This document shows positions 1-7,423 of a stretch of 38,460 nucleotides of DNA, one piece after another. The stretch covers positions 1-38,460 of the forward strand of contig CALVVB010000006.1 in assembly GCA_944363735.1 (NCBI GenBank). The letters are read 5' to 3'. The DNA comes from an uncultured Bacilli bacterium. Lineage in GTDB: Bacteria; Bacillota_I; Bacilli_A; RF39; UBA660. The position numbers and the translations under genes were made by a program. The notes below the pieces were generated by a model that was not told the DNA's origin, did no database searches, and saw only the letters and a list, made by a program, of their open reading frames with translations. Each line of letters starts with the position of its first letter. The first letter of the stretch is position 1.

Positions 1-1
1 A

Positions 2-88
2 TTAAATGGCTTTATGAAGATGGTAGCTTTACCAAAAGATTATGAAAGTGTACTTGATAATATTTTAGATAAAGTAATGAGGAGGTGA
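2..88 (+). CDS. sufD: Fe-S cluster assembly protein SufD, C-terminal end (partial)
   Basis: An open frame runs from the window edge to a TGA at 86-88 and encodes about 28 residues that look like the hydrophobic/acidic tail of a SUF scaffold subunit (a GF...LP stretch, then a short helix). The call rests mainly on position: it lies directly before sufS, sufU and sufB, and the usual Gram-positive order is sufC-sufD-sufS-sufU-sufB. SufD partners SufB and SufC in the scaffold complex that builds [4Fe-4S] clusters in the cytoplasm. Its last codons contain the SD site of sufS, so the two genes are translationally coupled. Only the tail is visible, so the identity is an inference. Confidence 0.6.
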   Translation, partial: LNGFMKMVALPKDYESVLDNILDKVMRR

Positions 89-89
89 T
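80..89 (+). promoter_or_regulatory. Perfect Shine-Dalgarno site that decides the sufS start
   Basis: AGGAGGTGAT is a ten-base match to the anti-SD complement. It covers the GTG at 85-87, so that GTG cannot easily serve as its own start codon. The GGAGG core at 81-85 leaves 8 nt before the ATT at 94-96, which is optimal spacing. Confidence 0.75.
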
Positions 90-1290
90 TATTATTAATC
101 GTGAAGATTTTCCTATTTTAAATAATGATATAATATATTTTGATAATGGGGCGACTACCCTAAAACCAAAATGTGTTGTTGAAGCGATGAATGATTACTA
201 CTATAATTATGGAGCGAATATTCATAGAGGGGATTATAAAATATCTTTAAAAGCAAGTGAAGAATATGAGAAGGTTAGAGATAAAGTAAAAGACTTTATA
301 AATGCTAAAAGTAGTAAAGAAATAGTTTTTACTAGTGGTGCAACAGATTCTCTTAATAAGATTGTCTTTGGATTTATGAAAGATTATTTAAATGAAGGTG
401 ATGAAGTTTTACTTACAAAAAGTGAACATGCATCAAATGTCTTACCATGGTTAGAATTATCTGTTTTGAAAAATATAAAGATAAACTATATTCCTTTAAA
501 TAATAATCATGAAGTAACTATAGAAGCTTTAACTAATACTATAAATGAAAATACTAAAGTAATTTCTATCGCTCATATTACTAATGTAGTAGGTGATGTA
601 AGAGATATTAATTTAATAAGTAAAATCGCTCATAAAAACAATATAATATTAATAGTAGATGGAGCCCAAAGTGTTCCTCATATGAAAACAGATGTTATTA
701 AAGATGATATAGACTTTTTGGTTTTTTCAGGACACAAAATGTTAGGGCCAACAGGAATAGGAGTGCTTTATGCTAAAGAAGAGTATTTAGAAAAAATGAA
801 ACCTATAGAATATGGTGGTGGAATGAATCAATATTTTGAAGTAACAGGGGAAGTAGAATATAAAAGTATTCCTACAAGATTTGAAGCAGGAACTCCCCCT
901 ATCGCTGAAGTAATAGGATTGGGGGCTGCTATTGATTATCTACAAAATATTGGTATGGATAAAATTTATGAACATGAAAAAGAATTAAAGAAGTATCTTG
1001 TTTCTAAACTAGAAAATAATCCTAAAGTAATTTTATATAATAAAAATAGTGATAGTGGTATTCTAGCTTTCAACCTAGAAGGAATATTTAGTCAAGATAC
1101 TGCTATCTATTTAGACCACTATAATATTTGTGTAAGAGCAGGTAATCACTGTGCCAAAATCTTAAAGGATGAAATAAATATTAAAAATACTTGTCGTATC
1201 AGCCTATATTTTTATAATACTAAGGAAGAAATAGATAAACTTGTTGAAGCTTTAGAAAAGTCTGATGATTTATTTAAAGTAATATTATAG
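85..1290 (+). CDS. sufS: Cysteine desulfurase SufS
   Basis: PLP-dependent enzyme that removes sulfur from cysteine as an enzyme-bound persulfide and hands it to SufU for Fe-S cluster assembly. About 400 residues, full length for the family. The PLP lysine is in SGHKMLGPTG (K218, counting from the GTG at 85) and the catalytic cysteine is in RAGNHCAKIL (C356). The earlier SEHASN and DGAQSVPH blocks are also typical. The start is uncertain. The GTG at 85 lies inside a perfect SD (AGGAGGTGAT, 80-89). An in-frame ATT at 94-96 is correctly spaced and would give MNREDFPIL, the usual N-terminus of the family. It overlaps sufD and sits 9 nt before sufU. Confidence 0.95.
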   Translation: MIIINREDFPILNNDIIYFDNGATTLKPKCVVEAMNDYYYNYGANIHRGDYKISLKASEEYEKVRDKVKDFINAKSSKEIVFTSGATDSLNKIVFGFMKDYLNEGDEVLLTKSEHASNVLPWLELSVLKNIKINYIPLNNNHEVTIEALTNTINENTKVISIAHITNVVGDVRDINLISKIAHKNNIILIVDGAQSVPHMKTDVIKDDIDFLVFSGHKMLGPTGIGVLYAKEEYLEKMKPIEYGGGMNQYFEVTGEVEYKSIPTRFEAGTPPIAEVIGLGAAIDYLQNIGMDKIYEHEKELKKYLVSKLENNPKVILYNKNSDSGILAFNLEGIFSQDTAIYLDHYNICVRAGNHCAKILKDEINIKNTCRISLYFYNTKEEIDKLVEALEKSDDLFKVIL

Positions 1291-1299
1291 GAGGTATTT

Positions 1300-1731
1300 A
1301 TGGATGTAGAACTAAAAAGAGAAATAATACTAGATAATTATAATAATCCTTATCATAAAGGCTTAAAAAATGAAATTGGTTATAAAAAAGCTAATACCAA
1401 TAATGAATCTTGTATTGATAATATTGATATAGAATTAAAAGTAGAAGATGGTAAGGTAGTAGATGCTAATTTTGATGGTGAAGCATGTGCTATTTCAACT
1501 TCTGCTACCTCAATTTTCTTAAGAAAGATAATAGGGAAGAGTGTAGATGAAGTTAAAGATTTAATAGAAAACTATGAAAATTTAATAAATGAAGGAGACT
1601 ATAATATAGATAAATTAGGTGAACTAATGGCCTATGATACTATCTATATGCAACCTAATAGAAAACACTGTGCCCTTCTTCCTGTTGATACAATAAATAA
1701 GATTCTAAAGGAGGTAGAAAGTGGAGATTAA
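1300..1731 (+). CDS. sufU: SufU sulfur-transfer/zinc protein
   Basis: IscU-like fold protein that accepts sulfur from SufS in Gram-positive bacteria and passes it to the SufBCD scaffold. The 143 residues match the family length. Three conserved cysteines are visible: C38 in NESCIDNID (with D40), C63 in GEACAIS and C124 in NRKHCALLP. Together with the Asp these form the zinc site of known SufU proteins. A clear SD (AGGAGG, 1290-1295) precedes the ATG. The 3' end overlaps the start of sufB by 11 nt, which indicates one operon with translational coupling. Confidence 0.95.
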   Translation: MDVELKREIILDNYNNPYHKGLKNEIGYKKANTNNESCIDNIDIELKVEDGKVVDANFDGEACAISTSATSIFLRKIIGKSVDEVKDLIENYENLINEGDYNIDKLGELMAYDTIYMQPNRKHCALLPVDTINKILKEVESGD

Positions 1732-3031
1732 AGGATTAAATAAAGATAATATAATAAAAATATCAAATCATAAAAAAGAAGAAGACTGGGTCAAAGATTA
1801 TCGATTAAAATCATATGAATATTTTGATAAAATGAAAAAAGATTTACCATTTGGACCTAAATTTAAAATTAATTTTGACGATATTATTTATTATAAGAGT
1901 GCTACTGATGCGTTAACTGATGATTGGTCTAAAGTTATGAAACCAATTAAAAGTGAACTTGATAATTTAGGGGTGCTTGAAAGTGAACAATATATGGATG
2001 GTATGGGTGTTCAATATGAGAGTGAAGTAATTTATCATAACATGATTAAAGAACTTGAAGATAAAAAAGTAATATTTACATCGATTGATAATGCTATTAA
2101 AGAATATCCAGATCTTGTTAAAAAATATTTTGGTAAGATAGTAAAAAATACTGATAATTTATATGCTGCTTTGAATGGTTCTGTTTTTTCAGGAGGAAGT
2201 TTTATTTATATACCACCACATACTAAATTAAATAGACCATTACAAAGTTATTTTAGGATTAATAGTAAAGGTATGGGACAATTTGAAAGAACTTTAATAA
2301 TAGTTGATGATGATAGTGAATTGCATTACATAGAAGGATGTACTGCTCCTACTTATGCCACTTCTTCACTTCATGCTGCTGTCGTAGAAATATATGTAGG
2401 AAAAAATAGTAAGTGTCGTTATACTACTATTCAAAATTGGGCTCCTAATGTTTATAATTTAGTTACAAAAAGAGCTTTAGTAGAAGAAAATGGTACTATG
2501 GAATGGATTGATGGTAATATTGGAAGTAAATTAACTATGAAATATCCTTGTTGTATCTTAAAAGGTGATAATTCTACTGGTACATGTATTAGTATTGCTG
2601 TTGCTTCTAATAAACAAATACAAGATACAGGGGCAAGAATGATTCATCTTGGAAAAAATACAAGTAGTAAAATAGTTTCTAAAAGTATTTCTAGAAGTGG
2701 TGGTAATGCTACTTATAGAGGAGATGTAAAGATTAAAGAAAATTCAACTAATGCTTACTCTATGATAAAATGTGACACTTTAATACTAGATAAAGATAGT
2801 ATTAGTGATACTATACCTACAAATATAGTGTCTAATAATAATAGTACTATCGAACATGAAGCGACTGTTTCTAAGATAAATGATTCTAATATATTTTATT
2901 TGGAAAGTAAAGGAATATCCAAAGAAAAATGTGAAGAATTAATTATATTAGGATTTCTAGAAGAATTTAGAAAAGAATTGCCAATGGAGTATGCTGTTGA
3001 ATTAAATCAAATTTTGAAAAGAAACTTGTAA
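1721..3031 (+). CDS. sufB: Fe-S cluster assembly scaffold SufB
   Basis: Core scaffold subunit of SufBC(2)D on which Fe-S clusters are built. The 436 residues include the SufB/SufD beta-helix core, with family-like segments such as GSFIYIPPHTKLNRPLQSYF and a C-terminal block containing IEHEATVSKI. The length is slightly below the roughly 465 residues usual for Bacillus SufB. It starts with GTG behind a strong SD (AAGGAGGT) that lies inside the end of sufU. It closes the SUF operon and is followed by an intrinsic terminator at about 3092-3134. Confidence 0.95.
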   Translation: MEIKGLNKDNIIKISNHKKEEDWVKDYRLKSYEYFDKMKKDLPFGPKFKINFDDIIYYKSATDALTDDWSKVMKPIKSELDNLGVLESEQYMDGMGVQYESEVIYHNMIKELEDKKVIFTSIDNAIKEYPDLVKKYFGKIVKNTDNLYAALNGSVFSGGSFIYIPPHTKLNRPLQSYFRINSKGMGQFERTLIIVDDDSELHYIEGCTAPTYATSSLHAAVVEIYVGKNSKCRYTTIQNWAPNVYNLVTKRALVEENGTMEWIDGNIGSKLTMKYPCCILKGDNSTGTCISIAVASNKQIQDTGARMIHLGKNTSSKIVSKSISRSGGNATYRGDVKIKENSTNAYSMIKCDTLILDKDSISDTIPTNIVSNNNSTIEHEATVSKINDSNIFYLESKGISKEKCEELIILGFLEEFRKELPMEYAVELNQILKRNL

Positions 3032-3091
3032 TTTTGAAAATTCTAAAGAAAAAGAATATGAAATTTTTTAAAGTATAGTATAGATTTTAAA

Positions 3092-3134
3092 AAACTGGCT
3101 ATAAATAATAATAAAATGCCAGTTTCTTTCTTTT
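3092..3134 (+). terminator. Intrinsic terminator of the suf operon
   Basis: An 8-bp perfect inverted repeat (AAACTGGC at 3092-3099, GCCAGTTT at 3118-3125) with an 18-nt AT-rich loop, followed by a T-rich tract to 3134. Confidence 0.75.
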
Positions 3135-3182
3135 GCAACTAATCTTATTATATGTTACTTTAGGTGCGAAAGGAGAGATAAA

Positions 3183-3530
3183 ATGTTGAATAGTTTAATT
3201 TTAGTTGGTCGTTTAACTAAAGAAATTGACATTAAAGAAACAGAAACTGGTAAGAAAGTAGGAACACTTTCTCTAGCAATACCAAGAAGTTTTAAGAATA
3301 TGAATGGAGTTTATGAGACTGATTTTATAAACTGCACTCTTTGGGAAGAAAAGGCTAAAATTGCTAAAGAATACTGTAAAATAGGAGATATTGTTGGAAT
3401 TAGAGGTAGACTTCAAAGTAATATCGTTAAAACAGATGAAGGTACAAAATACTACTTAGAAGTAGTAGCAGATAAAGTGTCTTTTTTGTCAAATAAGAAG
3501 AAAGATGATGTCAAAGATATTGATAGTTAG
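3183..3530 (+). CDS. ssb: Single-stranded DNA-binding protein (short form)
   Basis: OB-fold protein that coats single-stranded DNA. It starts MLNSLILVGRLTKE and keeps the SSB pattern: a first beta strand with VGRL, a YETDFINCTLWEEKA block and a GDIVGIRGRLQS block. At 115 residues it is only the DNA-binding domain plus a short charged tail ending DDVKDIDS. The long linker and the DDDIPF-type tip that recruits partner proteins in housekeeping SSB are absent. It is monocistronic, behind the suf terminator. It may be an accessory SSB, with the main ssb elsewhere in the genome (for example with rpsF/rpsR). SD AAAGGAGAG precedes the ATG. Confidence 0.85.
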   Translation: MLNSLILVGRLTKEIDIKETETGKKVGTLSLAIPRSFKNMNGVYETDFINCTLWEEKAKIAKEYCKIGDIVGIRGRLQSNIVKTDEGTKYYLEVVADKVSFLSNKKKDDVKDIDS

Positions 3531-3570
3531 TTATTTTTTTATTTATTTTTCAATATTTTAAAAATAACAG

Positions 3571-3600
3571 TTGACTTTTGCTAGAGAAAAGATTTATATT
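3571..3600 (+). promoter_or_regulatory. Sigma-A-type promoter of the XRE regulator gene
   Basis: TTGACT (-35) at 3571-3576 and TATATT (-10) at 3595-3600 with an 18-bp spacer, 32 bp before the ATG at 3632. Confidence 0.65.
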
Positions 3601-3631
3601 TTAATAAATAATTAGTTAAGGAGAGACAAAT

Positions 3632-3988
3632 ATGCTTTTAAGTAAACGTTTAAAAGAGTTGCGTATATCTAATGGTTTAACGCAGCGAGAGTTGGGCGAA
3701 CGTGTAAATGTTACAAAAGTAAGTATTTGTTGTTACGAAAATGGCACGAGGACCCCAACTTTGGACACATTAACAAAACTAGGAAAGGTTTTGGATGTAG
3801 ATGTAGACTACCTATTGGGGTACGATGGCCCTGTAAAAGAAAAAGGCAAAAGTAAAAAAGTTATTAATATGGCTAAAGAAGAAATAGAGTTTATTACTGA
3901 AATACGTAAACTTGAAAATATTCATCAAGCTGTTATTGAAAACCCAAAAAGAGTAGTTGAATTAATAAGCAAAGAATTAGATTATTAA
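3632..3988 (+). CDS. XRE-family transcriptional regulator
   Basis: A 118-residue cytoplasmic DNA-binding protein. Residues about 7-62 form a Cro/C1-type helix-turn-helix (KRLKELRISNGLTQRELGER, then VSICCYENGTRTPTLDTLTK), ending with the common DVDYLLGYD cap. Residues about 75-118 are a charged helical tail of unknown role, perhaps for oligomerisation. It has its own promoter and terminator and no partner gene. The HTH-coding part uses CGN, GCG and GGC codons and G-rich stretches (for example around 3681-3745) that are rare in neighbouring genes, which suggests transfer. Its target is unknown; self-regulation would be normal for the family. Confidence 0.85.
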   Translation: MLLSKRLKELRISNGLTQRELGERVNVTKVSICCYENGTRTPTLDTLTKLGKVLDVDVDYLLGYDGPVKEKGKSKKVINMAKEEIEFITEIRKLENIHQAVIENPKRVVELISKELDY

Positions 3989-4013
3989 TTCAAGCTTGTA
4001 TTGTAAAAAAACG

Positions 4014-4046
4014 TTAAGAGTCTTGTAATTTAAGACTCTTTTAATT
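4014..4046 (+). terminator. Intrinsic terminator after the XRE regulator
   Basis: AAGAGTCTT (4016-4024) pairs with AAGACTCTT (4032-4040) across a 7-nt loop and runs into a short T-rich stretch. Confidence 0.7.
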
Positions 4047-4069
4047 ATTATTAGATTAGGTGATTAACT

Positions 4070-5293
4070 ATGATATTAGATATAATTAATAAGAAAGCAA
4101 ATAACTACGAACTAACAAAAGAAGAATTAGAAACTATATTTGTAGGATATTTAAAAGATGAAGTAAAAGACTATCAAATGAGTGCTTTTTTAATGGCTAT
4201 ATGTATTAATGATATGAGTGATAGTGAAATATTTGCATTAACTGATATCTTTATTAGAAGTGGAGAAGTTTTAGATTTAAGTTTTATAGATGGTATTAAA
4301 GTTGATAAACATTCAACAGGTGGTGTAGGGGATAAAACAACCTTAATAGTTACCCCAATAGTAGCAAGTTGTAATGTTCCCGTCATAAAAATGAGTGGAA
4401 GAGGATTAGGATATACAGGTGGTACTATTGATAAGTTAGAATCAATACCTGGTTTTATTGTTGATTTAACAAAAGAAGAAATAAAAAGACAAGCGAAAGG
4501 AATTGGTATTGTTATAACAAGTCAAACTAAAGATTTAGCACCTCTTGATAAAAAAGTATATGCTCTTCGTGATGTTACCGCTACAACAAATTCTATTCCA
4601 CTAATCGCTAGTAGTATCATGAGTAAGAAAATAGCAGGGGGTGCAGATAAGATAGTAATAGATATCAAAGTAGGTAATGGTGCTTTAATTAAAACAGAAC
4701 AAGAAGCAGAAAGACTATCTAGTCTACTTATTAAAATAGGATCTTATTATCAAAAAGAAGTAAGAACAGTTATATCTAATATGGATACACCTCTAGGACA
4801 TAATATAGGAAATAAATTAGAAGTATTAGAATCAATAGATGTATTAAAAAATAAAGAGAAAGGGCCTTTGTTAGAACTTTCTATAGATCTTGCTACTAAA
4901 ATGGTTTCTATGGGCAAGGAAATAAGTGAAATTGATGCTAAAAAAGAAGTGTTAGAAAATCTAGAAAATGGTAATGCTTTAAATAAATTTATAGAGTTTG
5001 TTAAATATCAAGGTGGAGATTTAGAAGAACTGACTATAGAATCTAAAGTTTATAATATAAAAGCTAATAAGAGTGGTGTTTTAAAAGATATAAATGCCTT
5101 ATCTATAGCAAAATTAAGTGAGAGCTTAGGAGCAGGACGTAAGAGTATAGAAGATAAGATAGATTATAATGCTGGAGTAGTAATAAAAAAAGAGATAGGA
5201 GAAGAAATAAAAGAAGGAGATGTACTTGCTAATCTTTATACAAATATTGATAATCCTAAATTTAATTTAGAAAAAATATTTGAAATTTTATAG
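4070..5293 (+). CDS. pdp: Pyrimidine-nucleoside phosphorylase
   Basis: Reversible phosphorolysis of uridine/thymidine/deoxyuridine to the free base and (deoxy)ribose-1-phosphate: nucleoside salvage in the cytoplasm. The phosphate-binding block KHSTGGVGDKTT (80-91) and the family signature SGRGLGYTGGTIDKLE (109-124) are intact. An N-terminal helical lid and a C-terminal PYNP-type domain are also present. At 407 residues it is about 25 shorter than Bacillus Pdp, mostly at the C-terminus. It follows the terminator of the regulator gene at close range and has its own downstream terminator. Exact pyrimidine preference (Pdp versus DeoA) cannot be read from the sequence. Confidence 0.93.
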   Translation: MILDIINKKANNYELTKEELETIFVGYLKDEVKDYQMSAFLMAICINDMSDSEIFALTDIFIRSGEVLDLSFIDGIKVDKHSTGGVGDKTTLIVTPIVASCNVPVIKMSGRGLGYTGGTIDKLESIPGFIVDLTKEEIKRQAKGIGIVITSQTKDLAPLDKKVYALRDVTATTNSIPLIASSIMSKKIAGGADKIVIDIKVGNGALIKTEQEAERLSSLLIKIGSYYQKEVRTVISNMDTPLGHNIGNKLEVLESIDVLKNKEKGPLLELSIDLATKMVSMGKEISEIDAKKEVLENLENGNALNKFIEFVKYQGGDLEELTIESKVYNIKANKSGVLKDINALSIAKLSESLGAGRKSIEDKIDYNAGVVIKKEIGEEIKEGDVLANLYTNIDNPKFNLEKIFEIL

Positions 5294-5314
5294 TATTAGA
5301 AATATATATTATAT

Positions 5315-5349
5315 AATTGTCTTTATAGGTAAGGACAATTTTTTTTGTT
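5315..5349 (+). terminator. Intrinsic terminator after pdp
   Basis: AATTGTC (5315-5321) pairs with GACAATT (5334-5340) and is followed by an eight-T run starting within the stem's 3' end. Confidence 0.8.
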
Positions 5350-5419
5350 TATAGATTAATTTTAAATGTAATAAATATCACGAATTTACATTTACTTGTA
5401 AGTTATTATGTAAAATTTC

Positions 5420-5448
5420 TTGAAAAATATATTATCTTTTGTTATACT
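5420..5448 (+). promoter_or_regulatory. Strong promoter of the surface-protein operon
   Basis: TTGAAA (5420-5425), a 17-bp spacer and TATACT (5443-5448) preceded by TGT, giving an extended -10. Just upstream lies an inverted repeat, TTTACAT (5385-5391) and ATGTAAA (5408-5414), that could be an operator; that part is speculative. Confidence 0.75.
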
Positions 5449-5470
5449 TTCTATAAGGTAAGGTGATTAT

Positions 5471-6769
5471 ATGAGTTCTAAAAAATTGAATCAAAGAAGT
5501 CAAATCAAAAGAGGAAAGATAAAAAGAAGTGAAGATAAAATGGATAAAGCAATGTATGATATAAAGAAAATTGGTATTGTATCTTGTTTTTTGGTAGCTG
5601 TATTAATAGTAGTTGGGCTTTTTGTTAATCCAAAAGCAAGTTATGCAGCAGGTTTTTTACAACAACTTCCAGATAGTTTTTATTCAGGTATGACTACAGA
5701 AAATCAAGCTTTAATAAATGGTATTTCATTACCAAAAGAATTTTATGGAACTAATGGTAATGATAGATTGAGTTATATATATTGTATGGATCATCGTTTA
5801 GGTATGATGGGTGCTACACCTGAAAGACCAGATCTTGCTCATTTATATGAAAAAGGAAGTTCTGTTAAAGAAACATATTCTTTAGATTCTAGTGGACGTA
5901 GTGCTACATACAATGGTTTAATCTATATTTTACAGAATGATTCTATTACTGGTGATGGTGCTAAAGATTATTATTTAACACAATTAGCAGTATGGTGGTA
6001 TTTAGATAGAGCTAATGGATTTAGTGATGATTATAATTATACTTCATATGATTTAGGTTCTGCTACTCAAAGTGAAGACGGTAAATATGATACTTATGGT
6101 AATTATGCGTTATACAATAACTTATCAGCTGCTGATAAAGATGCTATTCTGGCAGATTCTACTTATGGTAGATATGTAGTTAATCTAGTAGAAGGAGCTG
6201 TTGCTAATCAAAATAACTATAATACATCTCTTGGTAGTCAAGATATTTCTATAGATACAAGTAATATCACATATACATTAAATAATGATTATCTTGAGAC
6301 AAATGTAATCAGACCGACAAGTTCAAATACAAGTCTTGAAAGTTATTCAATCCAAATAAACAGTTCTGTTGGTAAGGTTGAAATACTAGATGAAAATAAC
6401 ATGCCTATAAGTAATAATAATATTAGTGCTACTCAAGGATTTAAATTGAGAGTGCCAATTAGTGAAGTACAAGCTGAAAGTTTTAAAGCTAATATTACAG
6501 TTACAGGTTATTTTGCAAATTTCTATGATGCTTATGTTTATAATCCTAATCCATCTGATCACTCTGGGGTACAGTTACAAAGAGCTTTACTTGGACTTAT
6601 AGAAAGGCCATCAGCTCCTACAACTGTTAATTTAGAAGCACCTTCTATTAATGTTCCAGATACAAACAGTACATCATATATAGTATATGGAGTAGGTGCA
6701 CTTATTATAGTTGCTGGTATTGTCTTAATAGTTATGGCTAAAGGACCAAAAAATGCAAAGAAAAAATAG
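5471..6769 (+). CDS. Thioester-domain surface adhesin with a non-canonical sorting signal
   Basis: A 432-residue exported protein. A basic N-terminus leads into a hydrophobic segment (about 34-53) and an Ala-rich cleavage-like site (NPKASYAA). The body carries the two halves of a Gram-positive thioester domain: YCMD (C105) and TQLAVWW (Q171). In known thioester adhesins Cys and Gln form an internal thioester that bonds covalently to host or surface amines. A beta-rich region (about 255-350) follows. The C-terminus has VPDTN (395-399), a hydrophobic helix (403-423) and a KKK tail, the layout of a cell-wall sorting signal but not LPXTG. The next gene is a sortase, overlapping by 17 nt, and is probably its dedicated anchor enzyme. 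Ligand unknown. Confidence 0.85.
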   Translation: MSSKKLNQRSQIKRGKIKRSEDKMDKAMYDIKKIGIVSCFLVAVLIVVGLFVNPKASYAAGFLQQLPDSFYSGMTTENQALINGISLPKEFYGTNGNDRLSYIYCMDHRLGMMGATPERPDLAHLYEKGSSVKETYSLDSSGRSATYNGLIYILQNDSITGDGAKDYYLTQLAVWWYLDRANGFSDDYNYTSYDLGSATQSEDGKYDTYGNYALYNNLSAADKDAILADSTYGRYVVNLVEGAVANQNNYNTSLGSQDISIDTSNITYTLNNDYLETNVIRPTSSNTSLESYSIQINSSVGKVEILDENNMPISNNNISATQGFKLRVPISEVQAESFKANITVTGYFANFYDAYVYNPNPSDHSGVQLQRALLGLIERPSAPTTVNLEAPSINVPDTNSTSYIVYGVGALIIVAGIVLIVMAKGPKNAKKK

Positions 6770-7403
6770 AAACATAAAAAGCCAACTCTTTAAAGTTGGC
6801 TTTTTCTTCCTTATAGTAGGTATTTTAGTAATAGCTAGTACTCCTTTAAATATATTAAAAGGAGAAGTGTTTGAAGAAATGAGACTTGCTATTTTTCAGT
6901 CTAATATTAATAGTGAAAATACAACTATTAGCGATGTAAATACAGAAAATTTAACTGTAACTACAGAAAATACAGTAGTAGCTAAAGAAAATGATAAGAA
7001 AGCTAACTATTCATATATAGGACAATTATCAATACCAAAAATTAAATTAAAAAGAGGATTTGTATCTAAAGAATCTAAATATAATAATATAGAATATAAT
7101 GTAACTATTGCTAATGAGGCTAATTATCCTGATGTGCCAATGGGAAACTTTATATTGATGGCTCATTCAGGTAATGCTTATATATCTTTTTTTGATAAGT
7201 TATATAAATTAGAAATAGGAGATGAAGCTAGTGTTAGTTATAATGCAGTTACTTATAATTACCGTTTAACTAATATATATAATCAAGCTAAAACAGGTAC
7301 TGTGTCGATATATCGTAATCCAAATGTTAAAACATTAACTCTAATTACTTGTACTCGTAACGATGATTATAATCAAACTATTTACATTTTTGAAGAAATA
7401 TAA
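6753..7403 (+). CDS. Sortase, membrane-bound transpeptidase
   Basis: A 216-residue sortase-fold enzyme. N-terminal membrane helix (about 14-29), a low-complexity N/T-rich stalk (50-85), then the beta-barrel catalytic domain starting IGQLSIPKIKLK. The catalytic His is in LMAHSGNAY (H138) and the catalytic Cys in LTLITCTRND (C200). The usual Arg 8-13 residues after the Cys is not seen; the only nearby Arg is R202. The start at 6753 is required to keep the membrane helix and overlaps the adhesin gene. Its likely substrate is the upstream adhesin with VPDTN. A terminator-like hairpin lies inside its first codons and may keep its level below that of the adhesin. Class assignment is not possible by eye. 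Confidence 0.88.
   Translation: MQRKNRNIKSQLFKVGFFFLIVGILVIASTPLNILKGEVFEEMRLAIFQSNINSENTTISDVNTENLTVTTENTVVAKENDKKANYSYIGQLSIPKIKLKRGFVSKESKYNNIEYNVTIANEANYPDVPMGNFILMAHSGNAYISFFDKLYKLEIGDEASVSYNAVTYNYRLTNIYNQAKTGTVSIYRNPNVKTLTLITCTRNDDYNQTIYIFEEI
6776..6810 (+). terminator. Intragenic terminator/attenuator-like hairpin at the start of the sortase gene
   Basis: A 12-bp perfect stem (6776-6787 with 6794-6805, core AGCCAAC/GTTGGCT) with a 6-nt loop and a T-rich 3' side. It begins 7 nt after the adhesin stop codon and lies within sortase codons 8-20. Confidence 0.65.
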
Positions 7404-7423
7404 GAATAAAAAGGAGAATATAT

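Noticed and set aside
3031-3183. Possible riboswitch or RNA element in the gap before ssb
   Set aside because: Apart from the terminator hairpin the region is simple AT-rich sequence without conserved riboswitch features that I can recognise.
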